This document shows positions 8,903 through 17,691 of a stretch of 64,000 bases of DNA, piece after piece. The DNA is taken from assembly GCF_000223985.1 (NCBI RefSeq), contig NZ_AFWV01000005.1, positions 62,001 through 126,000 on the forward strand, written 5' to 3'. Under the pieces are notes generated by a model. It was not told the origin of the DNA, searched no databases, and was given only the letters and a program-made list of their open reading frames with translations. Each line of letters opens with the position of its first letter. Positions within the stretch are counted from its first letter, which is position 1. Both the position numbers and the translations under genes were made by a program. This DNA is from Thiocapsa marina 5811 (GTDB lineage: Bacteria > Pseudomonadota > Gammaproteobacteria > Chromatiales > Chromatiaceae).

Positions 8903-10741
8903 GGTTGGCGAGCTGCGCCCCAGCCAGTTGATCTTTACCTTCGGCGTCGGGGCCTTGGTCGACCTGCCGAATCTGTCGGTGATCGTGCTGGGCCTCGACG
9001 ATTGGGATATCCGCTACTGCAAGGAGATCGAGGAGGACCGTTTAGTGGCCGCGGTGCAGAAGCGACTCGGCGCCCAGATGGGCCGGCTGTACCTGCCGCC
9101 GATCAAGCTGGACAGCATGGACAAGGACCCCGCGCACCCGCCGTCGGGGTGCCGGTGGCGCCCTTCCCGCGCTGGATGCGCTGCCCGCTCTGCAATACCC
9201 TGGCGACGGTCGAGTCCGGGGTGTTCAAGTTGATCCAGGATCCCTATCGACCGGATCGCACCCAATACGTCCATCAGGGCTGTCTGAAGAGCGTCGGCAG
9301 TCGGGCGCCCTCGGTCTTGCCGGTCCGCTTCCTGCTGGCCTGTCGCGAGGGGCACTTGACGGACTTCCCCTGGCTCGATTTCGTGCATCAAGGCAAAATC
9401 CCTTGCCGGCCGGCGACCATGACCCTGCGTGAGTTCGGAGTCTCCGGCGATGCCTCGGACATCATCGTCAAGTGCGAGAGCTGCGGGGCCGAGCGCCGCA
9501 TGTCCGATGCCTTCGATCTGGATCCGAATGAGGGCTTCGCCTGCCCGGGGCATCACCCGCACCTGCGTTTGGTCGAGCCCGCCTGCGAGGAGACGGCCAA
9601 GGCGATCCTGCTCGGGGCCTCCAACAGTTGGTTTCCGACGGCGCTGTCGGCGCTGTCGATTCCCAGCGCGACGGACACGCTCGGCAAGCTGATCGAGGAG
9701 CAATGGTCCGAGTTGAAGGACACGGACGACCGGGATGAAGTCCGCCTGCTGCGCAAGAAGCTTCAGAAGTTCCAAGCGCTGATTCCACTGTTCACGCAGT
9801 TCGACGACTACGCCATCTGGACCGCGATCGAAGCACGGCGCGCCGGTGCGCAGCACGGCAAGCCGCCACCCGAAGATCTCAAATTACCCGAATGGCAGGT
9901 CTTCGCCGCTCCGGACACCGCAGCCGAGGGCCGTGACTTCAAGCTCAAGCGTGTCGCGCCCCCGCAGGGTTTCGAGACCTTTTTCGAGGACACGGTGCTG
10001 GTGGAACGCCTCCGGGAAGTGCGGGCGTTGCTCGGGTTTACGCGCATCGAATCCAATGCCGATTTTGCCGAGGCCACGCTCCTGGAGGACGGTCGCCTGA
10101 CCCGATTGTGTCGCGCCAGCCCGACCTGGTTGCCGGGATCGGAGGTGCGAGGCGAGGGGATTTTCCTGCGGGTCCGCGAAGATGTGCTCCAAGCCTGGCA
10201 GGCGAAGTCCGCCGTGCAGCAGCTCCGGAAGGAGTTTCTCGACTCGCATAAGGCTTGGCGCACGCTGAGACGACTCAAGCCGCCGGAAGAGGGTTTTCCC
10301 GGCATCCGGCTGGTGCTGCTGCACTCGCTTGCCCACGCCCTGATGCGCCAGATCGTGCTGGATTGCGGCTACAGCGCGGCGAGCATCCGTGAACGTCTTT
10401 ATTCCCGCCAACCGAACGAGGACGGCGGTCCCATGGCCGGCATCCTGCTCTACACCGCCGCCCCCGACAGCGAAGGCACCCTCGGTGGCCTGGTCGAGCT
10501 GGGTGACCCGCTAACGCTTGGCCGCCACCTGCAACAGGCTCTGGAAAGCATGCGGCTGTGCGCGTCCGACCCACTGTGCGCCGACCATCGCCCGGACACG
10601 CTGGGTCGGGGCATCCAGGGTGCGTGCTGCCATGCCTGTCAGTTCGCTCCGGAGACCTCCTGCGAGCGCGGCAACCGTTACCTCGATCGCTCGGTGCTCG
10701 TCAACACCTTCTCGTCCCGCGGAACCGCGTTCTTCGATTGA
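8895..10741 (+). pseudogene. drmB: DISARM protein DrmB (DUF1998), frameshifted
   Basis: DrmB is read in two frames. From the ATG at 8895 (overlapping the drmA stop) the first frame gives ELRPSQLIFTFGVGALVDLP through PPIKLDSMDKDPAHPP and stops at 9233. The second frame resumes at about 9143 with VGVPVAPFPRWMRCPLC and runs to 10741. Moving between them needs a net loss of one base somewhere in 9121-9150. The second part holds zinc-binding cysteine pairs (CPLC, CESC), the DUF1998 core LLHSLAHALMRQI and YSAASIRERLY, and the C-terminal cysteine cluster ACCHACQFAPETSCERGNRY that characterises DrmB. Joined, the product would be about 615 residues. If the shift is real the DrmAB complex cannot form; a sequencing error is possible. 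It is translationally coupled to drmA before it and drmC after it. Confidence 0.85.
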
Positions 10742-11535
10742 TGGCCATGTCCGACGACCTCTGCATTGCCGTCGAAAACTTGGTGCGAAAGGCGCCAGAG
10801 GGGTGGCTGACCGCGACGTGCGACACGCTTCGCGCGTTGCCCGCCTCGGCGACCCTGGATCTTGTGCGGCAGCGACTGCCGGGAACCTATAACTCGGATC
10901 TCGCCTACCGCATGGACCGGGTCCTCGATCTGGCTTCGACGCAGATGTCTTGGGAAGCGCTGAGCTGGTCTCTCCGGACGACACATGCCGCCTATCGCCG
11001 TTGGCAGGCCGATGAGGAGGTCGAGCTTCTCTGGTCGGGCCCAACCCCTGCCAATCAGGTCCCTGCACGACGGATTGACCAAGCCCTCTACGACCTGATC
11101 GGCGACGCCAAGCGCGACATCCTGCTGATGACATTCGCCGCGGTGAAGATCAACCGCCTTGCCGATGTGTTGTTGAAGGCCGTCAGCCGTGGGGTGCATG
11201 TGAAGCTTATCCTGGAATTCGAGCGCTCATCGGAAGGGCAGTTGAGTTTCGATGCCTTGAAGGCGTTTCCCACGGCCTTGGTTGCCGCGGCAACGGTGTA
11301 TCACTGGCCCCTCGAAAAGCGTGAACGCAATCTGGCCGGGCGCCCGGGAAAGCTGCACGCCAAGGTGGCCATCGTCGATGACATGGCGCTCATCTCCAGC
11401 GCGAATCTGACGGACGACGCCTTCAACCGCAACCTCGAGATCGGTGTGATGATCGGGAGTGATCGGCTGCGCGGTCCCCTGACCGGGCATATCCTTGGGC
11501 TCGTCCGCTCTGGTCAGCTTGTCGAGCTGCGCTGA
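10741..11535 (+). CDS. drmC: DISARM phospholipase D-like protein DrmC
   Basis: 264 residues with a single HKD motif, HAKVAIVDDMALISSANLT (about residues 200-220), typical of phospholipase D-superfamily proteins that act as nucleases or phosphodiesterases, usually as dimers. The order drmA, drmB, PLD protein is the conserved DISARM core. The ATG at 10741 shares a base with the drmB stop codon; a second Met two codons later is an equally good start. The N-terminal half (PGTYNSDLAYRMDRVLDL) is helical and characteristic of DrmC rather than of general PLD nucleases. It is the last gene of the defence operon and converges with the minus-strand replication block, overlapping that gene by 22 bases. 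Confidence 0.88.
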   Translation: MAMSDDLCIAVENLVRKAPEGWLTATCDTLRALPASATLDLVRQRLPGTYNSDLAYRMDRVLDLASTQMSWEALSWSLRTTHAAYRRWQADEEVELLWSGPTPANQVPARRIDQALYDLIGDAKRDILLMTFAAVKINRLADVLLKAVSRGVHVKLILEFERSSEGQLSFDALKAFPTALVAAATVYHWPLEKRERNLAGRPGKLHAKVAIVDDMALISSANLTDDAFNRNLEIGVMIGSDRLRGPLTGHILGLVRSGQLVELR

Positions 11536-12140
11536 TTCGGACTGACGCCCCGGCCATGACCGGCGACGCCGCGTGGGTACCGCAAGATAGGGACCGACTG
11601 TGTTCCCCGAAATTCAGGGGAAACTCCGCACGGCCACAAACGCGATGCGTCCCGACCGGCCAAGCCCAACGCCACGGCTTGCGCACGCATCTGCCGGAGC
11701 CGCGCAGGATCCCGCGCCAGACCGTCCATCCACTCCTGCATCGTGACCGGATCGTCCTCGCCCCAAGCGTGCAAAATGGCCCGGGCGAGCGCGAGATCGG
11801 CTGGCGCCAGTGCGACGGCGGTCTCGGGCACCTGCTCAACCGTGCACACGCCATCGGGATAATCCGCTTGCACCTCGGCCAGGGTGCAGGGCGGACAGCG
11901 CGACACGGACAGCTCGGCACCATCCGCCCGGATGACAACGAACCGCTGGTGGCAGTCGACCGACGCGCGATCGCGAGCGCCGAGCCAGGCCAGGATCGCC
12001 GTCTTGTGTTGATGGATTTCGGGCAACCAGCGTTCGCGGGCGGCCCGATTCCCCGTCACCTTGATCCGTCCCGGTTCCTCGAGACGTAGATCGACGCCGG
12101 ACAAGGCCAGTTCGGCGAAGAAGGTGCTCGCATCAAACAT
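11514..12140 (-). CDS. Small protein with TubC N-terminal docking-like domain
   Basis: 208 residues. The N-terminal 55 or so residues (TFFAELALSGVDLRLEEPGR, then an ILAWL helix) resemble the TubC N-terminal docking domain known from megasynthases, which is also seen in proteins encoded next to primases on mobile elements. The remainder contains two cysteines in a CPPC motif and an alanine/leucine-rich helical part and is not recognised. The start at 12140 overlaps the stop of the upstream primase gene, so the two are co-translated. That coupling suggests a role in replication or maintenance of the island. It ends inside the 3' end of drmC on the opposite strand. Confidence 0.6.
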   Translation of the reverse strand: MFDASTFFAELALSGVDLRLEEPGRIKVTGNRAARERWLPEIHQHKTAILAWLGARDRASVDCHQRFVVIRADGAELSVSRCPPCTLAEVQADYPDGVCTVEQVPETAVALAPADLALARAILHAWGEDDPVTMQEWMDGLARDPARLRQMRAQAVALGLAGRDASRLWPCGVSPEFRGTQSVPILRYPRGVAGHGRGVSPNQRSSTS

Positions 12141-15100
12141 AGTCCACCCCTGCGTCTTCGCCGACCAACCGACCTTCTCCGTTTTGCGACGGGACAGCCG
12201 GGACAGGCGGGACAGTGCCATGCGCGGGCTGGCGTTCCGGGCTGTCCCGGTGGCCTGCTCCAACCGGGACAACCGGGACAGCAGAGCCGAGATCGGCAAG
12301 GTCGTGCCGCGCCGCACCATCGATCTGTCCCGGCTGTCCCGGTTGCGCCTCGGGGGTCGGGACAGACTCCTGCCCGCTCGGCTGTTGGTCCGGTCCCGGT
12401 TGTCCCGGCCGTCCCGGCGCGAGACAGGGTCGGTCGCTTTCGCTGTCGAGAATCGACCCTTTCACGACATACAGCCAAGGCCGGCTCTCGCCGACCTTGA
12501 TGCGAGCCTTCAGCTTTCCGGTCTCGTTGGTGAACAGATACCCGGTCCGTCGCAATGTGCGCGCAATGGTGGTCTTGTCGTTGCCCGGCGCGGCCTCCAC
12601 CAAGCCGGCATCGGTGAACATCCAAAGCTGTTTCGCGTGATTGACGAAACCCACGCGGTCACGCACCGGCTCCGGCATCTTCGCGGGACATGGATCACCC
12701 CGTCGACCGGTGAGCGGCGCCGCGACCGGTTCCTCGTCCGGCTGAAACCGCGCCGCATGACGCAGGATGAACGCGCGTACGCTGGCGACCATCCGCTCTT
12801 CATCGGTCTCGGCGGAGGTGTTCAACCAAGCGGTGACCGCCATGTTCACGCACGCGCGCACCTGCGACGCGGTGGCCGGAATCAAGCCGGTCCGAACCGC
12901 GAACTCGCCCGCGACCGCGATCAAGGCGAAGCGCCGAACGCCGCGCGCGGTTTCCGCCGGGAGACCGGGCGGGGCAAGGTCGCCCATGACGACGGCGATC
13001 TGCTCGCGCACCCAGGCGCGCACCTGCGCGGCGGTCTCGAAGCGGGCCGCGAGGCACCGGACCAGTTCCGGACCCGCCGTCCCATACTGTCGCGCGCAGG
13101 CGATCTTGAGGTTCGACACGATGCCCTCGCGTTCGGACGCGGGCGAGGCACCCGCGATGTCGGCAATCTCGATGTCCAGCGCGCGGTGCGTCAGTCCGCC
13201 TTTGACGGTACGACTCTTGGTGCCGTCACCGTCCGGGTCCGACATTTTTGCATGGAGCGACAACTCGCCCGTGGAGATGGCGATGGTTCGCCAACTGCGC
13301 GGCTCCTTCATGTCCCGTGCGGAGTTGAGCGCCGTCTTGCCTTGACCGCCCGCCAATTGATAGATCAAGGGTCGGATGTCGCCGATGGTCGAGCTGCCGA
13401 GCTCGTCGAGCACCAACGGCAGATCGGAATGCGCCTCGGCCAACCCCTCCAGACCGTTGCCCGTGAGATTCCAGCGTCGAATGAAGGTCCGCTCCGGCGC
13501 GTCGTTCGGATCGGCCCCGCAGCCCCAGGGCGAGGCGGCAATCTGCCCGACGGTGGTCTTCCCGCGCGAGGTTCTCCCCCAGAAATGGATGACGAAGGAG
13601 TCGCCCGCTTCGGCGAACGTCAAAAAGCAGGGGGCCAATCCCGCGCAGAGCGCGAAGAGCATCGGCGGATGCCGACACACCGTCGCCGCCACCTGCGCCT
13701 GCCAATCCGTCAAGGTGCCGCTGGCATGTACGCTGCGCACGGTGGGCGAGTAGCGTTCCGGTTGAAAGACCACCTGCCGCCGGCCGTCCTTGGCGATCAC
13801 GCGATCGGGCATCACAAACGACAGGGCACCGTCCGGATCGGCGAGCCAGCCGAGACGTTTGGAGGAAAGAATGCGGGTCCGCACCTCCCAGGACGCCAGA
13901 TAGGCAAGCAGACGTTTCTCCCTGCCGGGGACAATAAACAGGCCAAGGGTTGCCAATTCGCGCGCCAGGATGCCCGCGTCTTCGTGCAGGCGTGCCGCGG
14001 GAATCGACAGGCGTCGCTCGTTCGCGTCGTGGTCGCGAAAGACCAGGACCAAACCCCATTCGCCGTGGGGGCCGTTGGTCCGGCCGATGACCCGGAGCGG
14101 ACCGCAGACGGGGAGGAGCTCGGTGGTTTCCGACTTCGGATTGATCTCGAACACCATCCGGGACGTGAGCTTCCAGCCCTCCGGGACGTGCAGCGGCGCG
14201 GTTTCGACGGGCGGATCGCTCGGCTTGGCGACCTCGATCCACGTTGCCATCCGTGAGATGCGCTCCGGCGTCCAGCCCTCGGCCAGCGCATCGGCGGCAT
14301 CCCATCCGTCCGGCAGGTCGTCGGCCAGCGCCGACAGGTCGAGCATGGCCACCGACTCGGCACCCGCCGCATAGGCGAGCGCGGCGGCAGTCGCGGCGTA
14401 CCGATGGCCCGGCCCATCGCGATCCGGCCAAATGCGGACGCGCCGCCCGGACAGCGGTGCCCAGTCGCTTTTCGCCAGCGCACGCGCGCCGTTCATGGTG
14501 GTGATGGCGACCGTCGCGGGCAGCAAGAGCGCGGCGGCATCGGCGGCCTTTTCGCCTTCGCACAGGAGCACGTCGGCCTCCGGGCGGGCGGCGAGTTGGT
14601 CCAGTCCGTAGAGCGGACGCGGTGAGGGTGGCGCACGCCAGAACCAGCCCTCCGGCGTGACCGTCAGCGGTCGATAGTCTTTGCCCTGCGCCGTCTCGAA
14701 CCGACAGACGACCGCCAACAGCGTCCCGTCGCCGGCGCGGTATTCCCATTCCCGGCTGGGCGCCCCGAGTTTCGGATGCGTCCGCGGTCGGATCGGCATG
14801 GGTTTGGGCGCCGCTTTGGCGATCGGCGTCGCGGTCGGCACCGGGACGGGGTCGGCGCCGATAAAGGCGGCGACCCGTTGCGCCGCCTCGCCCTGGGTGG
14901 CGAGTCCGTCCAGATAGCGAATCGTGGAGACAATGTCGTGGCATTGCTCGCCGGTGGCGTGATCGATGCAACCACCGGTGTGCAACGAGACCGCAAACGA
15001 ACCGGCATGCCGGTCGTCGCGGGTCGGATTGCGTGCGATCCAATCGTGACCTTGGCGCTTGCCGTCCGGCAGCCAGCGGGCGCAGATGCGCTCCAGGTGC

Positions 15101-15246
15101 GGGATGGCTGCGGCGGCGGTGGTCTTGATGTCGAGCCGTGGCGCCAACGCAAGCGGCGATGCGACGGCACGCCGCTGGTCATGGTCATCGCTGGCCGGTG
15201 CTTGACGTTCCGGCGAGGCGAAAAGAGAAGGTGCCGTGTCCGGCAT
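12133..15246 (-). CDS. TOPRIM/DUF927 primase-helicase of the mobile element
   Basis: 1,037 residues. The N-terminal part carries a primase-like zinc-binding and TOPRIM region (about residues 20-330; VLLCEGEKAADAAALLLPAT and IWPDRDGPGH are TOPRIM motifs). The central part is a DUF927 domain with a Walker A-like FWGRTSRGKTTVGQIAASPW (about residue 600) and Walker B-like LPLVLDELGSS. Such proteins prime and unwind DNA for phage, plasmid or island replication. The last 90 residues are low-complexity, rich in Pro-Gly-Gln, and are encoded by the 9-base repeats listed separately. Start 15246 is chosen because GAGGA stands seven bases upstream; the frame stays open to 15621 but that extension is not protein-like. 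It overlaps the next gene (11514-12140). Confidence 0.85.
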   Translation of the reverse strand: MPDTAPSLFASPERQAPASDDHDQRRAVASPLALAPRLDIKTTAAAAIPHLERICARWLPDGKRQGHDWIARNPTRDDRHAGSFAVSLHTGGCIDHATGEQCHDIVSTIRYLDGLATQGEAAQRVAAFIGADPVPVPTATPIAKAAPKPMPIRPRTHPKLGAPSREWEYRAGDGTLLAVVCRFETAQGKDYRPLTVTPEGWFWRAPPSPRPLYGLDQLAARPEADVLLCEGEKAADAAALLLPATVAITTMNGARALAKSDWAPLSGRRVRIWPDRDGPGHRYAATAAALAYAAGAESVAMLDLSALADDLPDGWDAADALAEGWTPERISRMATWIEVAKPSDPPVETAPLHVPEGWKLTSRMVFEINPKSETTELLPVCGPLRVIGRTNGPHGEWGLVLVFRDHDANERRLSIPAARLHEDAGILARELATLGLFIVPGREKRLLAYLASWEVRTRILSSKRLGWLADPDGALSFVMPDRVIAKDGRRQVVFQPERYSPTVRSVHASGTLTDWQAQVAATVCRHPPMLFALCAGLAPCFLTFAEAGDSFVIHFWGRTSRGKTTVGQIAASPWGCGADPNDAPERTFIRRWNLTGNGLEGLAEAHSDLPLVLDELGSSTIGDIRPLIYQLAGGQGKTALNSARDMKEPRSWRTIAISTGELSLHAKMSDPDGDGTKSRTVKGGLTHRALDIEIADIAGASPASEREGIVSNLKIACARQYGTAGPELVRCLAARFETAAQVRAWVREQIAVVMGDLAPPGLPAETARGVRRFALIAVAGEFAVRTGLIPATASQVRACVNMAVTAWLNTSAETDEERMVASVRAFILRHAARFQPDEEPVAAPLTGRRGDPCPAKMPEPVRDRVGFVNHAKQLWMFTDAGLVEAAPGNDKTTIARTLRRTGYLFTNETGKLKARIKVGESRPWLYVVKGSILDSESDRPCLAPGRPGQPGPDQQPSGQESVPTPEAQPGQPGQIDGAARHDLADLGSAVPVVPVGAGHRDSPERQPAHGTVPPVPAVPSQNGEGRLVGEDAGVDYV
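12190..12416. repeat. Cluster of CGGGACA heptamers with 9-base spacing
   Basis: About a dozen copies of CGGGACA or its complement TGTCCCG, one base varied in a few. They occur in runs spaced exactly nine bases apart, for example at 12190, 12199 and 12208; at 12265 and 12274; at 12326 and 12335; and at 12392, 12401 and 12410. Orientation switches between runs. The cluster lies inside the 3' end of the primase gene. It may only reflect a Pro-Gly-Gln low-complexity tail, but paired iterons next to a primase gene also fit a replication origin. Confidence 0.6.
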
Positions 15247-15559
15247 AAATCGGTCCTCATATCGACGAGGGACCGACTGCGAAGCGGGCGCCAGCGCGAG
15301 CAAGGGAACGTGCGGACGCACGGCTCCCCCGATAGACCGACTCGCACCGGTGCTCGGACCCTTCGACGGTCGGAGCTTGGTCCCGGGGTGCCGATGCACT
15401 CGGGGACGGCAACACTCGACGCGCGGTCGGCGCGCGGAATCACCATCAAGCGGCTCGCCCTTGCCCGGCGGGCCGTTTGTGTTTCTCCGGATGGTGTGCC
15501 GGTGAGTCGCGCCGACATGCAAGGATGCATCGAATGCTGGCAGGGGGCTCATTCCTGCT
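15247..15559. other. Spacer between alpA-like gene and primase gene
   Basis: 313 bases with no supported gene. The primase frame remains open through it on the minus strand, but the encoded residues are arginine/proline-rich and not protein-like. It contains the GAGGA ribosome site for the primase. No clear promoter or hairpin was seen. Confidence 0.4.
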
Positions 15560-15769
15560 TCAGCCGGGTTTGCGTGACGCGGCGGCGCGGTCGGCTTGCC
15601 ACTGCTCAATCTCGTCGGCATCCCAGGCTACGATGCGGGGTCCGATTTGGATGGGTGCCGGGAGCAGGCCCTGTTCCACCCATCGCCGCAGCGTCGAGCG
15701 ATGGACGGACAGTTGTGCGGTCAGCGCGCGCTCGCGGATGTACCGACGGGGAACGTGCAAGGTCTGCAT
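15560..15769 (-). CDS. AlpA-family HTH transcriptional regulator
   Basis: 69 residues with a MerR-like winged-helix core: the helix-turn-helix LSVHRSTLRRWVEQGLLPAP followed by IGPRIVAWDADEIEQWQ. This is the AlpA/phage-regulator pattern. Such proteins in P4-type islands and cryptic prophages typically control the replication or integrase genes nearby. It lies upstream of the primase on the same strand and is divergent from the two-domain HTH gene, with a roughly 105-base promoter region between them. Confidence 0.85.
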   Translation of the reverse strand: MQTLHVPRRYIRERALTAQLSVHRSTLRRWVEQGLLPAPIQIGPRIVAWDADEIEQWQADRAAASRKPG

Positions 15770-15808
15770 GGTGATGTGCCCGTTTAAAACGATAACATTT
15801 GGCGGATC

Positions 15809-15864
15809 GTTTGCTACAATCCGGATCGGACATCCTGATCGCCGATGTCACGGTTTGCTACAAT
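15809..15864 (+). promoter_or_regulatory. Direct repeat GTTTGCTACAAT, candidate operator/promoter pair
   Basis: The 12-mer GTTTGCTACAAT occurs at 15809-15820 and again at 15853-15864, 44 bases apart. Each ends in TACAAT, a good -10 hexamer. The second copy lies 10 bases before the likely start codon of the adjacent regulator gene (15875), so a transcript from it would be almost leaderless. Binding by the adjacent regulator or by the AlpA protein is an inference. Confidence 0.45.
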
Positions 15865-15874
15865 AACAGACAAC

Positions 15875-16504
15875 ATGAGAAATGCAATGCCCCCATCATC
15901 CGACGAGCATCGTGATGCGGCGCTTCTGGATATCCTGAAAGAGGGATTCGGCCTGGGCTCGGATGCCCGGATCGCGGATTTTCTCGGGATCACCCGCACG
16001 ACCATTCATAGTGTTCGCCACGGCAAGGCGCGACTGGGGATCATGCAGCGCCTGAAGATCATGGATCACATCGGCTTTCTGCACAGCCGCCAATGGCTGG
16101 AAAGCATCCTGCCCGAGCAACTGAGCGAGCGCATTCGCCGTTCCAGCCATGCGCTGGCGCAGCGACAGGCGAATGCCCGTCAGCGCCCGCAACCGACTCC
16201 CACACCGGACGGCGAACTCATCGACCTGGTCCAGCTCGCCTGTGGATTCAGAACGGATACGGAGCTGGCGGACTTCCTCGGCGTGGCTCGCAATACCATC
16301 TCCAACGTGCGGGCCGGTCGCGCCTGCTTGGGGCCTCGCCCACGGTTGCGGATTCTGAACTCTTTTGCGCCTTTCGATACCGAGCGGGTCGATGCGGTGT
16401 TGGATTCACCCGATGCGCTGGCGCAGGCCGTGCGAGAGTGGATCGCCCGAAACGATGCGGATCAGGGGCGAGTTCAGGCGCCCGAGAAAGGCGTGTCCCG
16501 GTGA
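15875..16504 (+). CDS. Regulator with two tandem HTH-like domains
   Basis: 209 residues made of two related halves. Half one (about residues 15-70) contains GSDARIADFLGITRTTIHSV; half two (about residues 115-170) contains TDTELADFLGVARNTISNV. Both follow with an arginine/glycine turn and a short helix, so the gene looks like an internal duplication of one Cro/C1-like DNA-binding unit. Such a protein could bind two neighbouring repeats as a monomer, which fits the two 12-base repeats upstream. The open frame extends to 15845, but that start would place the second repeat inside the gene; 15875 or 15887 is more likely. No Shine-Dalgarno sequence is visible. Specific function unknown; probable regulator of the island. 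Confidence 0.6.
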   Translation: MRNAMPPSSDEHRDAALLDILKEGFGLGSDARIADFLGITRTTIHSVRHGKARLGIMQRLKIMDHIGFLHSRQWLESILPEQLSERIRRSSHALAQRQANARQRPQPTPTPDGELIDLVQLACGFRTDTELADFLGVARNTISNVRAGRACLGPRPRLRILNSFAPFDTERVDAVLDSPDALAQAVREWIARNDADQGRVQAPEKGVSR

Positions 16505-16572
16505 TGGTTGCCTGCGTGTCAAGGGTACTCGGGATGCGTTCCGGGACTCCAAGTCGCACCGACGCCCTTGAC

Positions 16573-16602
16573 CCACGAATCACGGACGAGCTTGATTCGT
16601 GG
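16573..16602. promoter_or_regulatory. Inverted repeat upstream of abiEi-like gene
   Basis: Perfect 10-base arms CCACGAATCA and TGATTCGTGG separated by 10 bases, ending 51 bases before the abiEi-like start codon. There is no T-run, so it is not a classical terminator. AbiEi antitoxins are known to bind inverted repeats in their own promoter, so it may be the operator. Confidence 0.4.
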
Positions 16603-16653
16603 ACGCGAAGCCTTGCATGCCGGCCTCATTGCGTCTAACTTTTCGCACAATCC

Positions 16654-17691
16654 ATGAAACATGGACACGACATATCCGTGGACACACCGGCATCATTAGA
16701 CTTGGAACTGATCGAGGAGGCGGTGGCGCAACTCGCTCGGTTAAACATCACGGCGAACCTCGACGCCATTGAGCGGCTGGACCGCGCGGACGCCCGCTTG
16801 CGCCTGCACTGGAGCGGCGGTAAGGCGCTGTACCGCGTTGCGGTGAAACGCGGATTGCGGCCGGCGACGCTTGGAGCGGTCGCGCTGCGGCTCAAGGAGT
16901 TCGGCCCCGACACCCTGCTGGTTACCGATCATGTGTCCCCGCCCTTGGCCGAGCGACTGAGGGAGCTCGGTATCCAATTCATCGACAGTGCCGGCAACGC
17001 CTTCCTGATCCATCCTGCCTTGCTGATTTGGGTCAAGGGTGAGCGTCCGCCGGACCGCCTTCACCCATCGGCTCCCAGTCGGGCGTTCAAGGCCAGCGGG
17101 CTGCGGGTGTTGTTCGCCTTGCTGGCGGTACCGGGATTGGTGGGCCAGTCCTACCGAGCCATTGCCGAGCAAGCCGGCGTCGCGCACGGCACGGTGGGCT
17201 GGGTGATGGCCGAGCTGCCCCGGCTCGGTTTCCTCGCCGAGATCGGCGGCCAGCGCCGGCTGCTCCAACCCGAGCGTCTGCTGCGCCAGTGGGTGGAGGC
17301 GTATGCCCGGACCCTGAGGCCGAAACAGCTGTTGCGCACATTCCAGGCCCCAACGATCCATTGGTGGCACGAGCTCGATTTCGCGCACTACGGACTGGTT
17401 CTCGGCGGAGAGGCCGCCGCAGCGAGAATCACCGGCCTCATCCAGCCGCAAACGGTGACGCTCTACGGGACCAAGGCGGCCTCATTGTTGTTCATGACCA
17501 AGCAACCCATGCGATCCGCCCCGGATGGCAATGTCGAGATCCTCAGCCGGTTCTGGGATTTCGAGCCGACCCCGCCGGAGTTAGCTCCCCCGTTACTGAT
17601 CTACGCCGATCTCTTGGCGACCGGCGACGCGCGCTGTCTCGAAGCAGCCCGGGCGATGGAGGGACGACTGCTTGATCGATTTGCAGGATAA
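16654..17691 (+). CDS. AbiEi-family antitoxin (type IV toxin-antitoxin)
   Basis: 345 residues. A central winged-helix segment, YRAIAEQAGVAHGTVGWVMA (about residue 170), followed by LPRLGFLAEIGGQRRL, and a C-terminal domain containing HYGLVLGGEAAAARITGLI match the AbiEi antitoxin family, which represses its operon and opposes the AbiEii nucleotidyltransferase. The N-terminal part (about 100 residues, LLVTDHVSPPLAERLRELGI) fits the longer AbiEi variants. The 3' end overlaps the next gene by 20 bases, a normal arrangement for this pair. AbiE systems give abortive infection and stabilise islands. No clear ribosome site stands before the ATG. Confidence 0.8.
   Translation: MKHGHDISVDTPASLDLELIEEAVAQLARLNITANLDAIERLDRADARLRLHWSGGKALYRVAVKRGLRPATLGAVALRLKEFGPDTLLVTDHVSPPLAERLRELGIQFIDSAGNAFLIHPALLIWVKGERPPDRLHPSAPSRAFKASGLRVLFALLAVPGLVGQSYRAIAEQAGVAHGTVGWVMAELPRLGFLAEIGGQRRLLQPERLLRQWVEAYARTLRPKQLLRTFQAPTIHWWHELDFAHYGLVLGGEAAAARITGLIQPQTVTLYGTKAASLLFMTKQPMRSAPDGNVEILSRFWDFEPTPPELAPPLLIYADLLATGDARCLEAARAMEGRLLDRFAG

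Noticed and set aside
12061-14256. 731-codon plus-strand open frame over the primase gene
   Set aside because: Lies wholly opposite the TOPRIM/DUF927 coding sequence and has shadow-like arginine-rich composition.
15247-15621. Longer N-terminus for the primase starting at 15621
   Set aside because: The extra residues are not protein-like, and a ribosome site stands before 15246.
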